From contig NW_018344058.1 in the NCBI RefSeq assembly GCF_002099425.1, forward strand, positions 6,696,501 through 6,760,500: a stretch of DNA of 64,000 nucleotides, in the 5' to 3' direction. The position numbers and the translations under genes are program-made. The notes beneath the pieces were generated by a model. It saw only the letters and a list, made by a program, of their open reading frames with translations, did no database searches and was not told where the DNA came from. The stretch comes from Phascolarctos cinereus. Its lineage: Eukaryota > Chordata > Mammalia > Diprotodontia > Phascolarctidae. Shown in pieces: positions 1 to 10,959 of the stretch (position 1 is its first letter; each line of letters begins with the position of its first letter).

Positions 1-198
1 AATAAGCAATAGTAACCACTAAATAACCACTTATCTGTGGAACTCTAACTAAATTCATAAATAGAAATCTAGCCAAGGGGAAATGGCAAAGGTAATATCT
101 AACTACTAAGATGAGTTTTTGTTTGGTTATCTGGTTTGTTTTCTAGTAGGGGAGACAGGTTAATTTTTGTAGTTAGTCTAATCTAAGTTCTTTTCCCA

Positions 199-331
199 GG
201 CAGCTAAGTGGGTCAGTGGATAAATAGCTGGGCCTGGAGTCAGGAAGACCTGAGTACAAATCTAAACTTGACACGTACTAGCTGTGTGACCCTGGGCAAG
301 TCACTTAACCCTGTTTGCCTCAGTCAAATTT
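199..331 (+). repeat. short marsupial CORE-SINE (A-tailed type)
   Basis: Carries the tRNA-like head (GGCAGCTAAGTGGGTCAGTG), the GAGTCAGGAAGACCTGAGT core and the CTGTGTGACCCTGGGCAAGT block. The 3' end fades into an A-rich stretch. Confidence 0.9.
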
Positions 332-359
332 CAATATAAGATTACATTTAAAAAGAAAA

Positions 360-1115
360 GTTCTAGAGCAGATAAAACTGTAGCAATGCTTATCACTCTA
401 ATGCTAGTCAGACAACACTGATCAAGAGTCCCTCAAACTCCTTAGTATATGCAAAAACTAAATGTTCTTATCATCCAGGGCTTATTCGACAGAAATCCTT
501 TCCGATGAATGGCATTCAGAAAATCAGTTTTTCTTATGTTTGTATTCCATTAGACTTGCAAATTTAAAAAAAAATCTAGAAATTTGCAACTTCGGGTGAA
601 ACCGAAAACAAGATCTAATAATTAGTGTCTATTTCTGAAAGAAGTGCATATTTAAAGACCACAGGCAATTAACAACCAGGTTGTCCTGTAATCATGTACA
701 TTATTAATTGGAGTGTAGTGTAGGGTTTCATGCAAATCACTTTATACAGCAGTAACCACTTTTATTCTCTTTTGTATTATGTGATTCAGTCAATGGAATA
801 GTCAGATTAAAGCAAAATTGCTTCATGTTCTATTTACTGTAACCAAGGAGGCACTCACCACATTTGTATATTCCTGAAAGTCAAGTAAAAATTAACAACC
901 CTCTCTTTACAGAAAAATTTTAGGAAAGATAATGACTTTCCCCATCTGAATTGTTACCTGACTAAATAAAGGTGCTTTTTCTCCCCCTTCTTGTCTTGTC
1001 TTTACATGATCTTAGAGTGAAAACATACCATGAGGGATTATTGCTACTCAAGGGATGTTGACAAGTTGCCCCAGCCATCTCCAGTTCAAACCACGAGAAA
1101 ACATGGACTATAATC
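360..1115. other. non-repeat-looking intronic sequence
   Basis: AT-rich, with no recognisable repeat head, exon or RNA gene by eye. Confidence 0.5.
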
Positions 1116-1117
1116 AT

Positions 1118-1183
1118 AAGAGTGTGTATACATATATATATATACACACACACATATATACATATATATACTCTTTTATATAT

Positions 1184-1228
<45 letters not shown>

Positions 1229-1230
1229 AA
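1118..1230. repeat. TA/CA microsatellite
   Basis: Alternating TATATA and CACACA runs. The open frames crossing it on both strands encode only Cys/Val or Thr/His/Ile-Tyr repeats and are not genes. Confidence 0.95.
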
Positions 1231-1559
1231 AAAGAACTTGCTTAGAAGAGCTATAAAAACCTTGGAAATCTTATACTCAGCTCAAAGGAGGTTATATAAT
1301 CTCCTCATCTGAAGATCAAGTAAAATGTTCATCTATGTATTTTTAGCACAGTCACCTAGATGACCTCAGAGGGGATCACTTAGTCTCAGTGTATGTAATA
1401 CTTTTGACAGAATGTATATGGCTTTGAGCTATAAGTATTAGCTAAATCTAGAAATCAAAAGTTTTTTTAAATTATTGTTTTACAGCATTCAAAAGAAACT
1501 AATGGTAAAATGCAGGGCTTTTGTATATAAACTACATCACATTGCTTACTGTATCAAGG

Positions 1560-1660
1560 AGTGGAGAGGAGAGGGAGGGAGGGAGTGATAGAATTTGGAA
1601 CTCACAACTTTTTTTTTAATGTTTTTAAAATGCAAAGCTTTTCTTACATACAAGAAGAAA
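1560..1660 (+). repeat. L1 3' UTR tail fragment
   Basis: G-rich GAGGGAGGGAGGGAG stretch followed by the AATTTGGAACTCA block and an A/T-rich tail. The same order is seen in the clearer marsupial L1 3' ends at 15.7, 16.0 and 38.9 kb. Confidence 0.6.
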
Positions 1661-1784
1661 ATTCTGGAACAATGGCAACAACAAAAATCCTTGTCTTTGC
1701 ATCTCCTTCAGACAAATGGTCACCAATGGATCTCTGAAAGTATCATCTTAAGTGAGTACACTGAAACTGACTTTAAACGATCAG

Positions 1785-2545
1785 TAATATTAATCAGTCA
1801 ATCAGTAGTCACTTAGTAAATGCCTGTGTCCCTCACTATAGGTGATGAGGATACAAGACAAAAATGAAACTGCCTCTGCCCTCAAAGTGCTTATTTTCTT
1901 TTAGAGGAATCAGCATGAAGCTGCATGGTATAGTAGCTGGCTCTGGAGCCAGGGACTTGGGTTCAAATTCCACCTTTAACACATATTAACTATGTGATCT
2001 TGGGCAAACTACTTAAACCTCCTGGCCTTTTGTTCCTCATCTGTAAAGTGAGGACTTTGGACCAGATGACATCTAAAGTCTCCCTTAGTTCAAAAGCTAT
2101 GATTTCATGGTCCTAAATATATACAAAATATATACAAATCAAAAAGGTAATATCATGTAAGGAAACAGTAGTAGCCAGAAAGAATCAGGAAAAGATTCTT
2201 GAATGAAAACTGAACTTGATCTGAGCTTTGAAGAAAGCTAGGATTCTATAAGTGTACCTTAGTGAAGAAAGAGTGTAATCTAAGCCTGTACAATGGCATA
2301 GAAAAAGGAGATCAAATCACATGCATGCACAACAGCAAGAACGATTAGGTTGGATTGTAAACAGTAAAATGAGGGCCAATGTCATATAATAAAGCTCAAA
2401 GGGTGGGGGGAGGGAGAGCAGGTTGTAAAGAACAATAAATTCCAAATAAAGGACTCTATATTTGATTACAGAGATAATAGAAACCTTCTGCCATTTATTG
2501 AGCAAGGAAGTAATAGATATCATCTTTAAAATAAGCATGCAAAAG
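1785..2545 (-). repeat. L2 LINE 3' region, antisense, split by a THER/MIR-type SINE
   Basis: On the plus strand: a CAGTAGTCACTTAGTAAATG-type tail, GGATACAAGACAAAAA, CTGCCCTCAAAGTGCTT, then the antisense L2 3' ORF-end motifs (GAGCTTTGAAGAAAGC, CTATATTTGAT). A SINE interrupts it at 1918-2115. Confidence 0.7.
1918..2115 (+). repeat. THER/MIR-type SINE
   Basis: Head TGGTATAGTAGCTGGCTCTG, then TGATCTTGGGCAAACTACTT, CTCATCTGTAAAGTGAGGA and the GACCAGATGACATCTAAAGT 3' part. Inserted in an antisense L2. Confidence 0.85.
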
Positions 2546-2984
2546 AAATTCATGTTAAACTGAAAAACTTCTTACACACCAGAAGGACATTTTGGAAGAG
2601 AGATTAAAAAAATAAAAAGTATTTTTCCCTTTGCATCTACTTCTGGACAATTACCATGGTAGTTCTTGGAAGTATCAATTTAACTAAATCTCCTACAATC
2701 GGCTATATTGGGACCAGGTTGGAAATTATAAAGCACCCTCTTGTTTTTTGTTTCTCCTTTTAAAATATTACTAAATGAGAGAAAAATTGTATCTGTGTAA
2801 CCAATAGCACTTTCAACAATACCTAGTACTTCCCACCTATCAAAATCACCATCTTTTTAACTCAAATGTTTACTTAGTGATACTCTATGACTGAAAAGAA
2901 CAGAATGCAATCTCCAAAGATAAAAATTACAAGTATTCCAAATGGCAACAAAGAAATGCATGATTAGGCATCAACATCAGTTAC

Positions 2985-3262
2985 TCTCCCCTCCTTATCT
3001 CCACCTCCTGGATTCCCTGGCTTCCTTCAAGTTCCCCAGCTAAATTTCCATTTTCTATGAAAAATCCTTCCTATTACTCTATAATGCTAATGCCTTTTCT
3101 CTGAGATTATTGCCAGTTTATCATGTCTGTATCTTATTTGTACATAGTTATTTGTATGTTGTCTCCTCCATTAGAGTGAGCTTCTTGAAAGCAGAGACCG
3201 CTTTTGCCTTTCTCTGTATTCCCACCACTAAGTGTGGTGCTCAATGCTTACTCAATGACTTC
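2985..3262 (+). repeat. L2 LINE 3' end
   Basis: Contains CTGGCTTCCTTCAAG, AAATCCTTCCTATTA, GTATCTTATTTGTACAT, GTGAGCTTCTTGAAAGCAG and the GTATTCCCA...GGTGCTCAATG tail in L2 order. Confidence 0.8.
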
Positions 3263-3459
3263 AAGCTCTAAATCTATGACCTGATGATGCAAACAGAGGT
3301 CACCATGAAGCAGTATTACTGCCTGAAAACAAATAAAGGATTGGGTGAGGATCTTGTCCAAAAATGCAAAACTGTGAAGATGACTCTTGATGGCCTACGG
3401 TCAACACACTCTTCCCATGAGTGAAAAAAAAATCATATTAATTATTCAGTAGACATAGA

Positions 3460-3795
3460 ATAATAGAATGCTACAGCTAGAAGGGACCTTAAGAGATAAT
3501 CTAATCTAAATTTCTCCTTTTGCTGATGGGAAACTTAGGTTCCAAGAGGTAATCATAAAGGTGAGAGAAAAAGACAAGTTAAGAATTGAAGTCTCAGGGC
3601 AGCTAGATGGCACAGTGGATAAAGCTCCAGCCTTGGAGTCAGGAGGAACTGACTTCAAATTGGGCCTCAGGCACTTGACACTTACTAGCTGTGTGACCCT
3701 GGGCAAGTCACTTAACCCCAACTGCCTCACCAAAAAGAAAAAATAGAATTGAAGTCTAGCTCCTCCTAGTATCCTTTCTACTATACTGTATTGCC
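3460..3795 (-). repeat. MIR-type SINE, antisense, hosting a younger SINE
   Basis: CTAGAAGGGACCTTAAGAG, TTTGCTGATGGGAAACT and the closing CTACTATACTGTATTGCCTC mark an antisense MIR. A short CORE-SINE (3597-3744) sits inside it. Confidence 0.7.
3597..3744 (+). repeat. short CORE-SINE with intact target-site duplication
   Basis: Complete from GGGCAGCTAGATGGCACAGT to an A-rich tail. It is flanked by a perfect 13-base direct repeat AGAATTGAAGTCT (3582-3594 and 3745-3757), as expected of L1-driven insertion. A fairly young copy. Confidence 0.95.
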
Positions 3796-5070
3796 TCCAA
3801 AGAAGCATGAGGTTTACAGTCCAGAGTACCTACCTCTGCTTTAGCAGCTCTGTTTTCTTACTTGTTAATTTGTAATAGTCTGCTATCTTTAGGGGGTCTC
3901 CATCATTAGTATAAATTACCAAAGTGGCTTTAAAAATAAAAAGCTACAAATAATCCCAAAGTTTACATACAGCTTTAACACCTCTATTCTTTAAAAGATT
4001 TTAAAATATTCTTTGGTTCATGAGAACTTTTTGATAAGAAATTAAAGCCAAAGTCTGACTAACTCAAATCAAACTGAAAGACATGAAGCTGAACAGCAAC
4101 ACACCAGGTCTTCACTAGCTGTCCAAAGCTAATCAGAGGTCAGCCACTGTTCTCACTGTGAGACCTGTGACAGGTCACTGACCTCCCTGACTTAGCATGT
4201 TAGCAATAAAAGAACAACAAAGTCATCATAGGCCTTTTGTGAGATGTAATTCAAAGAAATTACTTGAACATCTTATTTTTACAAAGTGCTAAATAAATGC
4301 TAAAATTACAATGAAAATGTTTGGCAACACTTTATAGAACATCTCTAGCTCTATCTGGGCACAGTTTCAGTGCTTTTACAAAACATTTCCCTGTAGATGC
4401 ATCTCATTCTGTAGAGTTGCTATGAGGGTAATCGTTTTGACTGGCCTTAACCTAAATACAGTATATGGAATCCTTATCAAGCTGGAGAGACAACCCCAGT
4501 AAATTTAGCTTGTGTTTCTGGAAGGAGAGACACAGTTCTTCTAGGAAACCACAAGCAAGGTTCTAATCAAGGGAAAAAAGTGAACCTATATTCCCTTGGC
4601 AAAATCTGTAACAGTGAAGTCCTAAACAGAAGGAATTCATCTTGCTGTCAGATAAGAAGGGAAAGCCAAGAGAGTCAGGGATTCCATATGCAATCACATG
4701 ATAGCCTCAGCATCACGAAGAAGGAGCTATGAATAACATACTTTATGTGATAAAATTACCTAAATTTGGAAGGTTGGCCATTTGTAAGAGTTATGACTGT
4801 CTGTGAATGGACAGATGGCTCCTCCACAAGGACAATGAACCAATATGAGGCCACTCAGAGCCTTTGGATTTAGCTTATGCTCTGCGAAACAGCCAACTGT
4901 GTGGCAAATAGAAGAAATTAGTTAGGCTACCTCTCTCTGAAACCTCTGCTTCGGTGAATTTGAAAAGAGGCAAAAAACAGATATCACATAAGTATCTTAT
5001 GATAAGTTCAACGTATTATTTTACTTGCTCAGCAGAAGTAACTTGGTTGGATATAATACCATACAAAGAA
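3796..5070. other. intronic sequence without clear features
   Basis: No repeat head, exon or RNA gene recognised. 4.70-5.00 kb looks single-copy and could be searched for conservation. Confidence 0.45.
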
Positions 5071-5074
5071 CACT

Positions 5075-5195
5075 GGATTTACAGTTGGGTGACCTGAGTC
5101 CCAAATCTCTTAATTTCTCTGGGGCCTTGTTTCCCTCATTTTTAAAATAGAAGCTGTACTAAAAGACTTCTAAGGTCCTTGCCACATGAAAACCC
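5075..5195 (+). repeat. MIR/THER-type SINE fragment
   Basis: GGGTGACCTGAGTCCC, CTTAATTTCTCTGGGGCCTT, TTTTAAAATAGAAG and CTAAGGTCCTTGCC follow MIR order. Confidence 0.65.
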
Positions 5196-5204
5196 TACAA
5201 AACT

Positions 5205-5250
5205 TGAAAATATATAACTATATAGTTATATATATATATATTATATATGA
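5205..5250. repeat. AT-rich palindromic simple repeat
   Basis: ATATAACTATATAGTTATAT followed by more TATA; self-complementary. Confidence 0.85.
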
Positions 5251-5545
5251 CCTATAAGTTTCTTCTAATGTATATTGACACTTCAGTTGGTCATAAATGG
5301 CCTACCTGATCATTTACAGATAAAATCCAAAAAGACAACTTTATACGCAAATAGAGAAGCCTTTAAACAAGTCATGGCCAATATAGTCTACACATATTTG
5401 TGTCCTTAATGCTGAACAAGATGCTGATGGTAATTGCTATTTGGGAGATCAGGTGTGGCAGAGATAAAGACCATTTAGTTAATAGTCTTCTGTCCATATT
5501 CCATTCTTTAAATAGTTCCTAGCACAGAGATATCATTGGATACCA

Positions 5546-5641
5546 TTAAGTTAGTCAATAAACATATTAAGTGCCTACTATGTACTAGACACTATGTTAA
5601 ACACTGGAAATATAAAAAGAGGTAAATGATAGTTCCTGCCC
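5546..5641 (-). repeat. L2 LINE 3' tail, antisense
   Basis: TTAAGTGCCTACTATGTACT, then AAATATAAAAAGAGG and GTTCCTGCCCT: the reverse complement of the L2 3' terminus. Confidence 0.8.
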
Positions 5642-5642
5642 T

Positions 5643-5869
5643 GAAGAGCAGCTAGGTGGCACAATAGATAAGAGTGCCAAGCCTGCAGTCAGGAAGAATC
5701 ATGTTCCAGAGTTCAAATCTGGCCTCAGACACCTAACAGCTGTGTGACCCTGGGTAAATCACTTAACCTCTGTCTTAATTTCCTCGTCTGTAAAATGAGG
5801 TGGAGAAAGAAATAGCAAACCGCTCCAGTATCTCTGCTGAGAAAACCTGAAATGGGGTCACAAAGAGTC
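5643..5869 (+). repeat. long CORE-SINE with RTE-type tail
   Basis: GAGCAGCTAGGTGGCACAAT head, tRNA-like core, CTGTAAAATGAGGTGGAGAA, then the RTE-derived tail GAAATAGCAAACCGCTCCAG and ATGGGGTCACAAAGAG. It abuts an inverted copy of the same family. Confidence 0.92.
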
Positions 5870-6044
5870 AATTACCATTTCCTTCTCAAGCTCATTTTAC
5901 AGGTGAGAAACCTGAAGCAAACAGGGTTAAGTGACTTGCCCAGGGTCATGCAACTAGTGTCTTGAGGCCAGATTTGAACTCACAAAGATGAGTCTTCCTG
6001 ACTCCAGGCCTGGCATTCTATCCACTGCACCATCTAGCTGCTAT
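5870..6044 (-). repeat. long CORE-SINE, antisense, abutting the previous copy
   Basis: CCATTTCCTTCTCAAGCTCA, GTGACTTGCCCAGGGTCATG and TCTATCCACTGCACCATCTA are the reverse complement of the family. Joined tail-to-tail with 5643-5869. Confidence 0.92.
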
Positions 6045-6254
6045 GGTATGTGCTTAATAAATACTGGTTGATTGATTCTAATCTGGCAAGATCATTTCAA
6101 CTGGTCTGACTCTTCCCACAGCTGATTCAGAAATGATTCCTATGTGGGTAGTCAGTTGATTCCTGACCACTAAGGTATGGTAAACTTTATGTTCTGGGGT
6201 GTTAATTGGTGCTCACCATGTCAAATGCTTCCTAACTCTATCCTTGAAGAAAAC

Positions 6255-6365
6255 ACTCATGAAGAATTAAGTTTCATAAGAACAGGGACTGCTTTTAGTT
6301 TTTGTCTTTTTGTAACCCCAGTGCCTAACATAGTGCTTTGTACATAATAGAAGTGAAGCTTATGT
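6255..6365 (+). repeat. L2 LINE 3' terminus
   Basis: AGAACAGGGACTGCTTTTAG, GTAACCCCAGTGCCTAACAT and AGTGCTTTGTACATAATAGA. Confidence 0.75.
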
Positions 6366-6950
6366 GATGTCTACAAACTTCATTTTTTTTTGTTTCTTTA
6401 TCCTAAGCCATATTTTCCAACATTTTTGCCATCCTTCCTTAATTCTAAATAGTGTCCCAGAGAACAGGGCTGATGCTCAAGCAATCTTTTGCGACTCCCT
6501 AACATCCCTATGAATAACTGCAGGCCCCCTGGGTTAAAATTTTTGTGGTCTTAACTCAGTCTTTTTCCTTAAATTTTATGATATCTTTTTATTTTTTATA
6601 CTACACTCACTTCCTTATATACATACTGCCTTTCTACCATAAAAAGTTAAGCAAAACACAGCAACTATATCTGACAGCATCTGCAACAATCTGAACCCAT
6701 AATCTATAGTCTTTCCACCAAGAGAAGGGAAAACGTGTTTCATCATCTGCTCTTCTGGGCCAAGAATGCTCCTTGTAATTAATCCAAGTTTATTAACCCT
6801 ATCTTTCTAGATTTAATTAACAAGGGGAGCTCACTAGCTATATTTCCTTCATATGCTTTCCATTCTGAAGAGACCTGTATTCCATGGAGCTGAGAAGTGG
6901 AATACAGAGTGTGGGGAATGAGATTTCCTTCTCACCTCCGCCTTACAGAA
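6366..6950. other. intronic sequence, nothing recognised
   Basis: T-rich filler, no repeat head or exon seen. Confidence 0.4.
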
Positions 6951-6954
6951 TCCT

Positions 6955-7460
6955 TGGCATACTGTGAGGATCAGTTTACCTGCTACCTCCTACAGTAAGC
7001 CTTTCCTGATCCCCCTAGTTCCAGCGTTCCTAAGAGGGAGAATTCTTTGACTCAGAGGTCTCTATCCATACATTACAATATATTTGATGTCATCCTTTTT
7101 CTGTCTGATTACTTCCAGTGATTGGAAACAAGGACCTCCATTCCATTGACTTTTAATATCCTGTAATTACTGTAGGTATGAATGCTCTGATTAGTAAGAT
7201 CATATATTCTATTGCATATACACACATTATATGATATATCATAATGCACATTGTATATAACATGCTTATAAATAATAAATGAATAATATTATATAGGCAT
7301 ATCTGTATTGTACATGTGTGTACATACACATACTGTATATGTATGTGCTCCTTTAGGCAAATATTGTTTTGCTTTTTGTATTTCTCTCTGCAATACTAAG
7401 CACAAGTACCTAGGGCATAGTAAACATGTAAATATTTTTTCATTCATTCATTAGTATATA
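6955..7460 (+). repeat. L2 LINE 3' region with simple-repeat insertion
   Basis: CTACAGTAAGCCTTTCCTGA and TGCTCCTTTAGGCAAATATT, then ACTAAGCACAAGTACCTAGG and a CATTCATTCATT tail follow L2 order. A TA/CA-rich stretch lies at about 7.20-7.34 kb. Confidence 0.65.
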
Positions 7461-7539
7461 CTCCTGAAAATTACATATTGGTAGAATTCTGTAATTTGAT
7501 TATTTTCTTATTGATTTAGTCAAGCTATCAACAATTAAA

Positions 7540-7800
7540 TGTTTTCTATGTTGCCAAACAAACACTGTGCCCCTGGGGTATACAAAAAGAGGTGATAATA
7601 GTCTCTGTCTTTAAGAAGCTTACATTCAAATGGGGAAGACAACACATAAAATAGCCAGTAGCATAGAATGTATGTAGAGTACTTGGAAAGTAATCTGAGA
7701 GTAGGAAGGCCTTAATGGCTGAGAGGATCTAGAAAGGCCTCCTATAGAATGTAAGATTTGAGTTAAGCCTAAAAGAAGCCAGGGAAATTACTTGAAAGCT
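7540..7800 (-). repeat. L2 LINE 3' region, antisense
   Basis: GGTATACAAAAAGAGGTGAT, AAGAAGCTTACATTCAAATG and AAGGCCTCCTATAGAATGTA match antisense L2. Confidence 0.75.
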
Positions 7801-8186
7801 CTTTTTATCTTCATTTTTATTGTTCTTCTATTAGCCAAGGATCATAATACTTTAGCTTCTAGTTTTTCTACACTCCACAACCCTACCCAACCCTAAGCAC
7901 CTGTTAAGGAGATAATAACCAATTTGTAAACATTTAAATATGTAAGCAAAAGGCACCATAAAGAAAATGCAATGTATCTTTTTATTGCATGTATCAACTC
8001 TGAACTCATTTGGCTTCTACAGTTACAGTTTCATACACTCCACCAGATTTTCTTAAAGTAGGTCACACTTGTATGAAAAGTGCAAGTAACGTCCATTCAG
8101 AGGTCATAAAATAGAGGCATTATAGCAAATTTTAACTACCTAGGAATCATGCTACTTATAGCTCCCAGCTTCAGCTTTTGTGTCAT

Positions 8187-8442
8187 TGCTGTTGTTCAAT
8201 CGTTTTTTCAGTCATGTCCAAGTTTTTATGACCATATTTGGAGATTTCTTGGCAAAGATATAGGAGTGGTTTGCCATTTCCTTCTCCAGCTCATTTTGCA
8301 GATGAGGAAACTGAGGCAGACAAGGTTAAGTAACTTGCCCAAAGTCATACAGCTAGTTAATGTATGAGGCCAGATCTGAACTTAGGAAGATAAGTCTTCC
8401 TGGCTCCAGGCCTAGCACTCTATCCACCTGACTACCTATACT
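8187..8442 (-). repeat. long CORE-SINE with RTE-type tail, antisense
   Basis: Begins TTGCTGTTGTTCAATCG and TCAGTCATGTCCAAG (RTE-derived tail). It continues through GTTTGCCATTTCCTTCTCCA and ends at the inverted head TCTATCCACCTGACTACCTA. Confidence 0.93.
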
Positions 8443-8529
8443 AGCAGATAAATTTCCAGGTCATCAAAACTTTCAGAAGAGAATGGATTAGGAAAAAGCT
8501 AGAAGGTGAAATGCAAATCATTCAAATAT

Positions 8530-8575
8530 CATAACTTTTCTTTCTTTTTCTCTTTCTTTCTTCCTTTCTAAATAG
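8530..8575. repeat. TTTC-rich simple repeat
   Basis: CTTTC/TTTC run of about 40 bases. Confidence 0.8.
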
Positions 8576-8753
8576 CCATGATTAAAAGTTTTTTTGGATG
8601 AGAGGAGAGACTGTAACTACTGAAATGTTTTCAAAACTGAAATATGGTTTTTAAATTTTCTGTGGATTTTATTTATCTACGCTACACACCTATTACTAAA
8701 AGTAACCTTTAACATTGTACAAATACCTTTCATATTTTTCAACAGAATTTTCA

Positions 8754-9075
8754 TTACTGCCCTCCAAATCTTATGCCCACCTTTCCATTTGAGTCACCAC
8801 ATATCAGGATATGTATTGACATAATTTGGGAAATCTTGTCAAGTTCTTCACAGAACATTTCTATTTCGTCAGTTTCTACAAGAGACGTTGAGCCACAAAC
8901 CACAACTATTTTCGTGGCATCCAATTTGCTCACACTTACCAAGAATATTTAAAGATGAGATGATGACCAAATGTCCCATGAAATTATGCATCTTGTTAAC
9001 TCTGAGTACACAACAAAACCAACTTTGCCCACTCCTTTTACTTCTCAGAGGAGAATGTATGGGTCATCCTTCCAT
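8754..9075 (-). repeat. RTE-clade LINE fragment: endonuclease domain remnant
   Basis: Minus-strand translation contains the end of an AP-endonuclease-type domain: IVVVCGSTSLVETDEIEMFC, EELDKISQ, then ILICGDSNGKVG. The last is the GD(F)N(A)KVG motif shared with BovB/RTE endonucleases. Upstream bases in another frame still read like VGFVVYSELTRCIISWDI of the same domain, so the frame is broken. RTE elements supply the machinery and the 3' tail used by the long CORE-SINEs in this window. Confidence 0.75.
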
Positions 9076-9249
9076 ACTGTCTTGTGGTTTTATTTCTAGC
9101 AAAGATTTTGATATTGATGCTATATTTCTCCGAGACTTTGCTTCTCTATTACTAGGCCATACATTAGGGTAATCAACAATTAAATTAATGCTTGAAAACA
9201 GTTTGAAAATTGTGTGATCTTACCATGTTCTACCTTCATCTCTGCCCAC

Positions 9250-9365
9250 TTTATAAGATCCTTGAAAATAAGAACTGGTTCATCCTTTTGATTTGTAAAC
9301 TCAGTGTATACCATAGTGACTAATACATAATTAGCGCCTAAAAAATGTTTGTTAGTTAATCCATC
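9250..9365 (+). repeat. L2 LINE 3' terminus
   Basis: TATAAGATCCTTGAAAATAA, AACTCAGTGTATACCATAGT and CTAAAAAATGTTTGTTAGTT match a decayed L2 end. Confidence 0.65.
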
Positions 9366-9519
9366 ACCGTGAAAACAGAATGGGATTACACAAGGTTAAG
9401 GTCCTTCTGTATTGTTTATTTGTTGCCATTTCATGAATATTTCTCTCCCCCTCCCTCCAAATTAGAACAGACTAAACCAAAGTTTGTTATTTCATGAGAT
9501 AACAATAATCATTAAAACA

Positions 9520-10400
9520 AAGCCAAAAGATTGAAAGAAACAGAAGAAAATGTGAGTTACCTAATATAATAAACAAAATACATGGAAAAGAGATCAAGGA
9601 GAAATAATTTAAGAATCACTGGACTACCTGAAAATTATGATGAAAAAGAGTCCACATATTATATTTCAAGAAGTCATGAAGGAAAACTGCTCAGATGTCT
9701 TAGCACCAGATGGCAAAGTGAAAACAGAAATAATCCATCAGTTATTTCCTGAAAGAAACTTCAAAATGAAAACTCTGAAGAACATAGTCAAAATCCAGAG
9801 CTTCCAGGTCAAAGGAAAAAACTGAAAACAGCCATTAAGCAAAATTTCAGTCTGAGGAATCAGTTAGTATCACACAAGATTTAGCAGCTACTACTAAAAA
9901 GGAGATGAAAGCATGGAAAATTATATTCTAAAGCAAAAAATGAAGGCTCAGAACCAAACTTATTCAGCAGAACTGAGTATAATCCTACACGGGAAAACAT
10001 GGACCTTCTAATGAAGTAGAAGACTTTCAAGCATTCTTGATGAAAAGATCAGAGATGAGAAGAAACTTCAAACTACAAACACTGGCATAAAGAGAAACAC
10101 AAAAAGGTAAACACAAGTAATCAATCAGAAAATAGTTTATGAAAATGAAGTGTTCAAATTCTAATAGTGAAAGAGGATTAGAAAATAGCATCTCCTAAAA
10201 AAGTCAAAGGAGTTCGTAGAGTCAAATAAGATGAAGGGCTTGAGAGTGTTTTTTGTTATGTTGTGATAATCTTCAAAGAAGAAAGGAAAAACAGAGAGGG
10301 AAAGAATACAGTAGGAAAGAAAAGGAGAGTAATGAGGGGAGAGGAATTTATTATCTCACATAATTAAAGGGTATAAACAGAAGTCTATAGAAGTGAGGAA
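9520..10400 (+). repeat. L1/HAL1-type LINE: ORF1 remnant
   Basis: Plus-strand reading gives LRITGLPENYDEKES and then IIFQEVMKENCSDVLAPDGK with KNIVKIQSFQVKGK, the RNA-binding and C-terminal part of L1 ORF1p. Further on, ACTGAGTATAATCCTACACG and TTTCAAGCATTCTTGATGAA are the end of ORF1. The frame is broken several times. No ORF2 follows; a 3' UTR-like piece at 10.56-10.76 kb does. That is the layout of HAL1 (half-L1) elements. Confidence 0.75.
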
Positions 10401-10407
10401 GGAGGAA

Positions 10408-10525
10408 GAGCTAGATGGTGCAGTGGATAGAGCTCTGGCCTTGGAGTCAGGAAGACCAGAGTTCAAATCCTGCCTCAGACACTTCACACTTACTAGCTGC
10501 CTCACCAAAAATCTCCCCCCACAAA
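10408..10525 (+). repeat. short CORE-SINE, 3' part shortened
   Basis: GAGCTAGATGGTGCAGTGGA to CTTACTAGCTGCCTCACC. The usual CTGTGTGACCCTGGGCAAGT block is missing, so there is an internal deletion. Confidence 0.9.
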
Positions 10526-10554
10526 ATATGAGAAAGGAGATATCACTTGAACCT

Positions 10555-10765
10555 CACTTTGGACTGATATAGAGTGAAGACATTAGAACCAAAAGAACAA
10601 TTCTACCATCAACCCTGATTCCAGAGGATCAATGATTTAGAATGTTACTCATTTCCTGAGATATTATAGATAAGAAATGCAGACTGAGACACATATTTCT
10701 GAACACAAATAATGCTTCTTCTTTGATTTTGTATATTTGATGATGGAATTCCTTTTTTGATTGGG
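10555..10765 (+). repeat. L1-type 3' UTR fragment
   Basis: CCAAAAGAACAATTCTACCA, CTGATTCCAGAGGATCAATG, GAAATGCAGACTGAGACACA and a T-rich end match the second marsupial L1 3' UTR type (compare 58.99-59.24 kb on the minus strand). Probably the 3' end of the element at 9.52 kb. Confidence 0.6.
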
Positions 10766-10959
10766 GGGAAGAGTAGGTGCTTGTAATTTGGAAAAAATAG
10801 AATTTAATATAAAAAATTAAATGATGGGATAATTGCTATAGAAAAGGAAAGAGTTCTATCCCAGCTTAAGCTTTAACTCCTATCACTCCCCTTGAAGCTA
10901 AGATGACCTTGGAACCTCAAAGTCTACTTTGTCTTAAAGGTGGAGATATAAGTAGCTAA

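Noticed and set aside
3506-3808. 100-codon frame on the minus strand
   Set aside because: It is the reverse reading of a CORE-SINE inside a MIR.
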